Of a stretch of 64,000 nucleotides of DNA, positions 58,117-64,000 are shown piece after piece; positions within the stretch are counted from its first letter, which is position 1; each line of letters begins with the position of its first letter. The notes beneath the pieces were generated by a model. The model searched no databases, was not told the origin of the DNA, and saw only the letters and a program-made list of their open reading frames with translations. A program made the translations under genes and the position numbers. The stretch is from the NCBI GenBank assembly GCA_964242335.1, contig CAXTAY010000010.1:40543-104542 (forward strand), written 5' to 3'. Source of the DNA: Lichenicoccus sp964242335 (GTDB lineage: Bacteria; Pseudomonadota; Alphaproteobacteria; Acetobacterales; Acetobacteraceae).

Positions 58117-58205
58117 CACACCTCTCTCTCGGCTGTCCCGTCTGCCCACCATCGGACAGACCCCCGCCGGGCCGGACGCCTTGATCCGGTTTGGCACGCA
58201 CTCGT

Positions 58206-58222
58206 TCCAAAAACCATGCCAA
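58206..58222 (-). promoter_or_regulatory. Sigma54-like element upstream of glnK
   Basis: On the minus strand TTGGCATG is followed after four bases by TTGGA, close to the sigma54 consensus (TGGCAC-N5-TTGCA) except that the -12 dinucleotide is GG, not GC. It lies about 90 bases upstream of the glnK start. Sigma54/NtrC control of glnK-amtB would be expected in nitrogen-limited cells. The mismatch makes it tentative. Confidence 0.35.
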
Positions 58223-58357
58223 AATCACGGCCTGAGCCGGCCGCCGGTTGACGCGACGCCGGCAGGCGCCACCTCTGCGATCCCGGGCAACGCGCCGGCC
58301 TGTTTGGCGACCAGTTCGCCGTGGTCTATTGCCTGCAAACGAGGCAGATTGATCCCG

Positions 58358-59611
58358 ATGTCCGCGCCACCTCCCGGTCCCGCTCCCCAGATCCCTGTCG
58401 ATCCCGACGATGTACCGCAGTTCGACGCCTGCGTGGTGGGCGCCGGGCCGGTGGGCGCGACCCTCGCCTGCCGCCTCGCCGCCGGCGGGGTGCGGGTGGC
58501 GGTGATCGATCGTGCCGGCCTGCCGCCGATGGAGCATCCCGACTTCGACGGACGGGCCTACGCCGTCGCGGCCAGCTCGCGCCGTCTGCTGGAGGCCGCC
58601 GGGGTTTGGCAGCGGCTGCCCCTGCCCTCCTGCCCGATCCTCGGCATCCGCGTCTCGGACGGCCGGCCGGGGCGGGCGGCGTCGCCGCTGTTCCTGCACT
58701 TCGACCACCGCGAGGTCGGCGAACCGTTCGGCTGGATGACCGAGGCGCGCAGCCTGCGGGTGGCGCTGAACGGCTCCCTGCACGCCTCGCCCAGCATCCG
58801 CCTGTTCGCGCCGGACGAGGCGTCGAGCGTGCGCAACCAGCCCGACGACGTGCGGATCGAGACCCGCACCGGGGTGCGGCTGCGCGCGCGCCTGGTGGTC
58901 GCGGCCGAAGGGCGGCAGAGCCCGCTGCGCCGCCAGGCCGGGATCGCGGTGACGCGCTACGGCTACGGCCAGACCGGCATCGTCAGTGCGGTGTCGCACG
59001 AGCGGCCGCACGACAACCTGGCACTGGAGCATTTCCTGCCCGGCGGCCCGTTCGCGCAGCTGCCGATGGCCGGGGGCGAGGCCGGCGAACACCTGTCGGC
59101 CATCGTGTGGACCGAACGCGAGCCGCTGGCGAGCCGGCTCGCCGCGCTCGACGACGCCGCCTTCACCCGCGAGCTGCAGCGCCGGCTGGGCAGCCACCTG
59201 GGCACGGTGCGCCCGGTCGGGCGGCGCTGGACCTACCCGCTCGGGGCGCTGCACGCGCACCGCTACACCGCCGAGCGGCTGGCGCTGATCGGCGACGCCG
59301 CGCACGGCATCCATCCGATCGCGGGCCAGGGGCTGAACCTCGGCTTTCGCGACATCGCCGCGTTGTCCGAGCTGGTGATCGAGGCGGTGGCGCAGGGGCG
59401 CGATCCGGGAGCGGCATCGCTGCTGGCGCGCTACCAGACCCGGCGTCGCCCGGACAACCTCGCCATGCTGGCGGCGACCGACCTGCTCGACCGGCTGTTC
59501 AGCAGCGACAACGCCGCACTGCGGCTGGCGCGCGATCTCGGCATCGGCGCCGTGCACCGCATGCCGCGGCTGAAGCGCGCCTTCATGGCGCAGGCGATGG
59601 GCCTCGGCTGA
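58358..59611 (+). CDS. UbiH/UbiF-family FAD-dependent hydroxylase
   Basis: A 417-residue flavoprotein monooxygenase for ubiquinone ring hydroxylation or a related aromatic. The FAD dinucleotide motif is CVVGAGPVGATLACRLA, a second motif is around GRRWTYPLGALHAHRYTAERLALIGDAAHGIHPIAGQGLNLGFRD. The ATG at 58358 is chosen over a longer frame. Confidence 0.92.
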   Translation: MSAPPPGPAPQIPVDPDDVPQFDACVVGAGPVGATLACRLAAGGVRVAVIDRAGLPPMEHPDFDGRAYAVAASSRRLLEAAGVWQRLPLPSCPILGIRVSDGRPGRAASPLFLHFDHREVGEPFGWMTEARSLRVALNGSLHASPSIRLFAPDEASSVRNQPDDVRIETRTGVRLRARLVVAAEGRQSPLRRQAGIAVTRYGYGQTGIVSAVSHERPHDNLALEHFLPGGPFAQLPMAGGEAGEHLSAIVWTEREPLASRLAALDDAAFTRELQRRLGSHLGTVRPVGRRWTYPLGALHAHRYTAERLALIGDAAHGIHPIAGQGLNLGFRDIAALSELVIEAVAQGRDPGAASLLARYQTRRRPDNLAMLAATDLLDRLFSSDNAALRLARDLGIGAVHRMPRLKRAFMAQAMGLG

Positions 59612-59653
59612 GAACTCGACTATGACAGCACCGGCCGGCAGCGTCCCGAGAGC

Positions 59654-60487
59654 ATGAACCCCGAGAAGGCCAGCATGGACATCGCGACCACCACGCCGAT
59701 CCCGCTCGACCAGCTCTGGCAGCGCCTCCGCGGCGAGGCCGGCGACTGCCCGGATCCGATCATGGCGGCGGTGCTGGAGCTGAACCTGCGCATCCATCGC
59801 GGCTTCGCCCCGGCGCTGGCGGCGCTGATCGGCCGCAAGCTGGCGGACTCCGCGGTTCCCGCCCGCGCGCTGATGGAGCTGGTGGCAGAGGCGCACCGCG
59901 CCGATGCCGACATCGTCGACGCCGCCGCCTCCGACCTGGTGGCGATCAAGGAGCGCGATCCGGCCTGCCCGGACCTGATCACCCCGTTCCTGTTCTTCAA
60001 GGGTTTCCAGTCGCTGCAGGCCTACCGGGTGGCGCACTGGCTCTGGGGCCACGGCAGGCGTCATCTGGCGCGGCACCTGCAGAGCCGGGCTTCCGAGGCG
60101 TTCGGCCTCGACATCCACCCGGCGGCGAAGCTCGGCCGTCGCATCCTGATCGACCACGGCACCGGCATCGTGATCGGCGAGACCTCGGTGCTGGAAGACG
60201 ACGTCTCGATGCTGCAGGGCGTGACCCTCGGCGGCACCGGCAAGAACGAGGGCGACCGGCATCCCAAGATCCGGCGCGGCGTGCTGCTCGGTGCCGGCTG
60301 CAAGGTGCTCGGCAACATCGAGATCGGCGAGGGCGCCAAGATCGGCGCCGGCAGCATCGTGCTCGAGGCGGTGCCCCCCTACACCACCGTGGTCGGCAAC
60401 CCGGCGCGGCGCGTCGGCACCCGGCACTCCTCGATGCCCGCCTTCACCATGGACCAGACGCTGCCGCCGATCGACTACGCGATCTGA
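59654..60487 (+). CDS. cysE: Serine O-acetyltransferase
   Basis: A 277-residue enzyme that acetylates serine for cysteine synthesis. It has the N-terminal helical domain (PFLFFKGFQSLQAYRVAHWLW) and left-handed beta-helix hexapeptides (GIVIGETSVLEDDVSMLQGVTLGGTGKNEGDRHPKI). A second in-frame ATG (MDIATTTP) seven codons on is a possible start. Confidence 0.95.
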   Translation: MNPEKASMDIATTTPIPLDQLWQRLRGEAGDCPDPIMAAVLELNLRIHRGFAPALAALIGRKLADSAVPARALMELVAEAHRADADIVDAAASDLVAIKERDPACPDLITPFLFFKGFQSLQAYRVAHWLWGHGRRHLARHLQSRASEAFGLDIHPAAKLGRRILIDHGTGIVIGETSVLEDDVSMLQGVTLGGTGKNEGDRHPKIRRGVLLGAGCKVLGNIEIGEGAKIGAGSIVLEAVPPYTTVVGNPARRVGTRHSSMPAFTMDQTLPPIDYAI

Positions 60488-60506
60488 CGACGGCAGTCCG
60501 CGTGGC

Positions 60507-61382
60507 TCAGCGGCGGACGATCTCGTAGAGCGCCACCGCGGCGGCGTTGGACACGTTCAGGCTCTCCATCGCACCCGGCATGCGCAGCCCCGCGACCTCG
60601 TCGCAGGTCTCGCGGGTGAGGCGGCGCAGGCCTTCTCCCTCGGCACCGAGCACCAGGGCGACACGCCGATCCCGGAAGGCGGCGCCGTCCAGCACGGCAC
60701 CCCCGGCATCCAGGCCGACCGTCCACAGCCCCGCCGCCTTCAGCGCCACCAGCGTGCGCGACAGGTTGACCGCGCGCAGCAACGGCATCGTCTCCAGCGC
60801 ACCGGAGGCGGCCTTGGCCAGGGTGCCGGTCTCGTCGGGGGCGTGGCGGTCCTGCACGATCACGGCGGCGGCGCCGAAGGCCGCCGCGGAACGCAGGATC
60901 GCGCCGACGTTGCGCGGATCGCTGACCTGGTCGAGCACCAGCACCGGGCCGGGATGGCGCAGCGCCTGCTCGAGAGAGGGCGGCGCCAGCGCGTCGGCGA
61001 GCAGGGCCGCACCCTGATGCACCGCGTCGCGCCCGACCAGCGCGTCGAGCTGGGCGCGCTCGGCGCGCTCGACCGCGAGCGGCCAGGCGACCCCGACGCG
61101 GCCGGCCAGTGCCGCCTCCGCCTCCGCGGTCAGCAGCAGCCGGCGCAGCCGGCGCTGCGGGTTGAGCAGCGCCGCCGCCACGCTGTGCAGCCCGTAGAGC
61201 CACAGGCCGCCGCCCGGTGCCGCAGGTCGCGCTCCGGCCGGCCGACCCTGACGATCGCCGGGCGGCCGCGGCCTGCCGGCCGACTGTCCGGCAACGGGGC
61301 CTGCGGCCGGTCTTTCCGGGGATCTCGCGTGAGGCTTGGCAGGAGGCTTGGCAGGAGGCGGGGCAGGAGGTCTGGATCGCAT
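60507..61382 (-). CDS. rlmB: 23S rRNA (guanosine 2251-2'-O)-methyltransferase
   Basis: A 291-residue SpoU-family knot methyltransferase. The core has LYGLHSVAAALLNPQRRLRRLLLT, LVLDQVSDPRNVGAILRSAAAFGAAAV, and LVLGAEGEGLRRLTRETCDEVAGLRMPG-type C-terminal motifs, then LNVSNAAAVALYE. The first 60 residues are proline/alanine-rich low complexity and may not be structured. Confidence 0.93.
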   Translation of the reverse strand: MRSRPPAPPPAKPPAKPHARSPERPAAGPVAGQSAGRPRPPGDRQGRPAGARPAAPGGGLWLYGLHSVAAALLNPQRRLRRLLLTAEAEAALAGRVGVAWPLAVERAERAQLDALVGRDAVHQGAALLADALAPPSLEQALRHPGPVLVLDQVSDPRNVGAILRSAAAFGAAAVIVQDRHAPDETGTLAKAASGALETMPLLRAVNLSRTLVALKAAGLWTVGLDAGGAVLDGAAFRDRRVALVLGAEGEGLRRLTRETCDEVAGLRMPGAMESLNVSNAAAVALYEIVRR

Positions 61383-61512
61383 GACGCGGTTATAGGCGTG
61401 GGATCGCGCACCGTCACGGCGGCGACCGGCGCGGCTGTGCCCCGCGGCCCGGACTCGCGCCTGGAGGCGGGCGTTGACAGCATTCCCGAACCGCCTTAGG
61501 TCGCAGCCGCAC

Positions 61513-61597
61513 GGAGGGGTGCCCGAGTGGCTAAAGGGGGCGGACTGTAAATCCGCTGGCTTTGCCTACGTTGGTTCGAATCCAACCCCCTCCACCA
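61513..61597 (+). tRNA. tRNA-Tyr (GTA)
   Basis: An 85-base gene with an encoded CCA. The acceptor pairs GGAGGGG with CCCCTCC, the anticodon loop is ACTGTAAAT giving GTA, a long variable arm (type II) is present, and the T arm has GGTTCGAATCC. All of this fits tRNA-Tyr. Confidence 0.96.
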
Positions 61598-61636
61598 CGC
61601 GCCCATGCCGCATCGCCGCCTGCACCGAGGAGGGTC

Positions 61637-61900
61637 ATGACGCGCTTCCGATCGATCGGTGTCGCCGCGGTGCTGGCGCTGCAGCTGGCGCAGTCCGGCT
61701 GCGCCTCCGCGCCCGCCCGCGATGACAGCCCGTTCTACGTGGCGCCGCGCCAGGACGTCTCGACCCCCAGCGCGACCGTGCCCGAGCTGGGACGGCATGG
61801 CGGCGGGCGGATGCAGGACGGATCGGGTTCCGATCCGACGATCCCGGGCGGCACCGGGCCGCACGCAGGCGGATCGATGTCGGTCGGCGGCGGCTCCTAG
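61637..61900 (+). CDS. Small lipoprotein
   Basis: An 87-residue protein with a hydrophobic N-terminal segment (IGVAAVLALQLAQSGC) ending in Cys22 as a lipobox-like site. The rest is polar and glycine-rich (PGGTGPHAGGSMSVGGGS). No family is recognised. It follows tRNA-Tyr by 40 bases. Confidence 0.6.
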   Translation: MTRFRSIGVAAVLALQLAQSGCASAPARDDSPFYVAPRQDVSTPSATVPELGRHGGGRMQDGSGSDPTIPGGTGPHAGGSMSVGGGS

Positions 61901-61934
61901 CGCCCGCCTTTTGAGATCTGATTCTTGAGCATCG

Positions 61935-61985
61935 GGGTCTGGGGCCTCCGGACCCGGCGGGTCGAGGGCAGCGCCCTCGCCTGCT
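61935..61985. repeat. Dispersed two-hairpin intergenic repeat, copy 3
   Basis: A first weaker hairpin GGTC...GGACC, then the CGGGTC spacer, then CGAGGGC-AGC-GCCCTCG (61963-61979), a perfect 7-bp stem. It lies between the lipoprotein gene and the converging beta-roll gene. Compared with copy 2, the second stem has paired compensating changes. Confidence 0.75.
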
Positions 61986-61997
61986 CTTCCGCGACGC

Positions 61998-63773
61998 TCA
62001 GAAGACGATGCTGCCGCCCGGGTCGGTCACGCCGGTGAGCTGGATCCTGGTGCCGTCATCGAGCAGCAGCAGCGTCGAGCCGGACGTCTCCACCGCCTGC
62101 AGCTCCGACGGCTGGTAGCCGAACAGGCGGATCGCGTCCGCCGCCGGCTTGAAGCCGGACAGGATCGCGACGCCGCCCGCGGCTCCCTTGACGACGTCGT
62201 AGAGGGCGGTCCCGGACCCCTCGCCGACGCTGGCGCTGCCGGAGCCGAGCACCATCTCCATCGAGCCGCTGCCGCCGCTCACCGTCGAGGCGCCGGGGCC
62301 GGAGAAGATCAGGCTGGCGCCGTCGCCGGTATCGATGGTCGAGGTCGTGGTGCCGGCGACGACCAGCATGTTGCCGCCCTGGCCGTCCACCACGAGCCCG
62401 CCGCTGCCGCCCACGATGGAGTCCGGCGCGCCGACACTTCCGACCACGTCCAGCGCCCCGGAATTGCCGTAGATCGCCTCCCCGCCCCGGGCCAGCACGG
62501 TGGCGCTGCCGGAGCCGCCGACGATCGTATCGGCACCCGACGAACCACCCGACACGGTGCAACTGCCGCCGCCGAGAAAGAACACGCCGGAAGCGTCGCC
62601 GCCGGAGAGGCTGTCCGAGCCGCCGCCGCCGACCACGGTCTCGTGCCCCCGCGCCGCGACGAGCACGTCGTCACCCTGGGCGGATCCGTACAGACGGTCG
62701 CCGCCCGCGGCGCCGATGAGGGTGGTGGAGACGCCGGCGGCGCCCTGCGAGACCAGGAGGTTGGCGCCGGCGGCGCCGCCGGTGAACTGGCCGCCGCCGG
62801 CGCCGCCCAGCACCGTCAGCGAGCCCATGCCGCCCGACACCGTGCTGGAGCCGAGGCCGGGGGCGCCCGGGGATGCGGCATCGTCCGGACCGACGCCGGC
62901 CATGAAGCTGAGCCGGCCGGAGCTTCCGCTCACGCTGACGTCGCCGTGCAGCGCGGTGACGGTGTCGTCGCCGCCGCCGGCCTGGATACTGGTGCCGGAC
63001 ACGGCGGCGAGGTGTTGCACGCCGCCGTTCAAGGTAACCGACGGCGTGGCGTAGCTGTCGGCGATGATGCTGCCGCCCTGCTCGTCGACGGCGCTGAACA
63101 GGTCGAGCGGCACGCCGCCGCTCATCAGGATCGACGCGACGACGAGGTCGCCCTGCATCACCTCGACCCGGCCAGGGTCGCCGTCGTCGACGCTCAGCGT
63201 CGCGTCCTGCCGGTCCAGCAGGTCGATGGTGCTGCCGAAGGAGACGCCGAAATTCTCCGCCGTCAGCACCAGCGCCGCACTGCCGTCGTACAGGAAGGTG
63301 CCGCCGGAGGCAGCGCTGCCGAAATCGATCGGCACCCCGGACGGGAACGTCCCCGCATCGGTCAGCCGGGCCTGGCTGCCGAGCGCGATGCTGGCGGTCT
63401 GCGTGCCGGCATCGAGGATCTGGTCCGACACGCTGACATCGCCCGCCACCGCGGTCCCGGGTCCGACATAGAGGTCGCCGAACGCATCGGTCCCGGAGAA
63501 GGTGACACCGGCGACGGTGGCGTCGGTGACCGCGGCGGCCTGATGGTCGCCGGTCAGCGTCCACGGACCGCTGCCGGCCTGGAAGGTCAGGCCGGAGACG
63601 TCGGCGAAGTCGGCTCCGACGATCCCCGAGGCGGTGGCGGCGCCGGGCTCGCCGAAGGCGCCGCTGTCGGCACTGCCCGGCGGCTGCGACGCCACCGGGA
63701 TGGCGTTGATGCCGATCTGCGCCCAGCCGGTCGGAAAGGCGCTGCTCACGCCTAGGTAGTAGATGATGGCCAC
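61998..63773 (-). CDS. Glycine-rich beta-roll repeat protein (RTX-like)
   Basis: About 591 residues from the GTG at 63773 (VAIIYYLGVSS); an ATG at 63833 would add 20 basic residues. The body is repeated short Gly/Ser/Asp-rich strands such as GGGGSDSLSGGDASGVFFLGGG and IQAGGGDDTVTALHG, which alternate with hydrophobic positions, as in RTX or bacterial beta-roll adhesins. The C-terminus AIRLFGYQPSELQAVETSGSTLLLLDDGTRIQLTG is like the type I secretion end domain of Acetobacteraceae proteins. No signal peptide is clear. The role is probably surface or extracellular. Confidence 0.7.
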   Translation of the reverse strand: MAIIYYLGVSSAFPTGWAQIGINAIPVASQPPGSADSGAFGEPGAATASGIVGADFADVSGLTFQAGSGPWTLTGDHQAAAVTDATVAGVTFSGTDAFGDLYVGPGTAVAGDVSVSDQILDAGTQTASIALGSQARLTDAGTFPSGVPIDFGSAASGGTFLYDGSAALVLTAENFGVSFGSTIDLLDRQDATLSVDDGDPGRVEVMQGDLVVASILMSGGVPLDLFSAVDEQGGSIIADSYATPSVTLNGGVQHLAAVSGTSIQAGGGDDTVTALHGDVSVSGSSGRLSFMAGVGPDDAASPGAPGLGSSTVSGGMGSLTVLGGAGGGQFTGGAAGANLLVSQGAAGVSTTLIGAAGGDRLYGSAQGDDVLVAARGHETVVGGGGSDSLSGGDASGVFFLGGGSCTVSGGSSGADTIVGGSGSATVLARGGEAIYGNSGALDVVGSVGAPDSIVGGSGGLVVDGQGGNMLVVAGTTTSTIDTGDGASLIFSGPGASTVSGGSGSMEMVLGSGSASVGEGSGTALYDVVKGAAGGVAILSGFKPAADAIRLFGYQPSELQAVETSGSTLLLLDDGTRIQLTGVTDPGGSIVF

Positions 63774-63946
63774 TTGCCGGTCCCCGCCCCTCGGCACGAG
63801 TTCAGCACGGTATGTCCGGTCGCGCCGCCGCACCTCGCGATCGGGTATTATTGCAGTTACGCAACGTTACCCTGGCTCATATCGGGCGGACAAGCGGAAC
63901 TTGGACGCTGGGGCCGGAGCGAGGCGGGAGCGGAGCGACGAGGGGC

Positions 63947-64000
63947 TGGAGCGGGCGGAGGGAATCGAACCCTCCTCGGTAGCTTGGAAGGCTACTGCAT
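63947..64000 (-). tRNA. tRNA-Gly (TCC), 3' part
   Basis: On the minus strand the 3' end reads GGAGGGTTCGATTCCCTCCGCCCGCTCCA from the T arm on, with encoded CCA at 63947-63949. The anticodon loop is CTTCCAA, giving TCC. The 5' part lies beyond the window edge. Confidence 0.9.

Overview
The window is a stretch of very GC-rich chromosome that reads as an alphaproteobacterium, most likely of the Acetobacteraceae (Rhodospirillales). The pointers are an F1-only ATP synthase operon (atpH-A-G-D-C) without the F0 genes, codon use dominated by G/C third positions, a glutamate decarboxylase, a polyol dehydrogenase coupled to a transaldolase, and several family types common in acetic-acid-bacteria relatives. 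The family assignment is inference from gene content; no database search was run. Two runs of N mark assembly gaps, one inside atpD and one inside amtB.

Layout. 1-206 is the tail of a glycan-type gene. 219-1706 is a carotenoid oxygenase. 1854-6115 is the glycine cleavage pair gcvT-gcvP under a tandem glycine riboswitch, with no gcvH between them. 6142-9990 holds two SAM methyltransferases, a stand-alone acyl carrier protein with its own promoter, a YdcF-like protein and a betaine-binding-domain protein without a signal peptide. 10060-11904 is a divergent mntH/mntR pair sharing an operator. 11941-15478 holds an NTF2-like protein, an M13 peptidase and a di-iron ferritin-like protein. 15724-17798 is sucCD. 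17818-21302 holds a broken alpha/beta hydrolase, glutamate decarboxylase, an SDR and a small protein. 21393-24862 is bioB followed by the queosine-precursor genes queE-C-D-F. 24863-26287 is a visibly AT-richer island with a decayed transposase and an HNH nuclease gene interrupted by one in-frame stop.

26288-29737 holds an endonuclease III-like glycosylase, the transaldolase/polyol dehydrogenase pair and a small protein. 29749-35409 is the ATP synthase F1 operon with DUF3297 and DUF3429 genes downstream. 35476-36797 holds a 2H phosphoesterase and a YceI protein. 36814-46061 is a five-gene polysaccharide operon: FkbM methyltransferase, a giant three-module glycosyltransferase, two methyltransferases and a multi-pass membrane protein. 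46146-48385 is an MFS transporter coupled to an FAH-family hydrolase. 48517-50212 is a divergent response regulator and LOV histidine kinase pair. 50307-56321 holds priA, DUF484-xerC, a proline iminopeptidase and a tandem retropepsin-like protein. 56369-58116 is glnK-amtB. 58358-61382 holds a UbiH-type hydroxylase, cysE and rlmB. 61513-64000 holds tRNA-Tyr, a small lipoprotein, a glycine-rich beta-roll protein and the 3' part of tRNA-Gly.

Most of the window is ordinary core metabolism in short operons joined by 4-base ATGA/GTGA overlaps. The more unusual parts are the riboswitch-controlled gcvTP without gcvH, the methyltransferase/ACP/betaine-binding neighbourhood, the HNH island, a dispersed two-hairpin repeat found three times, the giant glycosyltransferase operon and the LOV photoreceptor kinase. 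I saw no CRISPR array, intact insertion sequence, prophage or recognised anti-phage defence operon.
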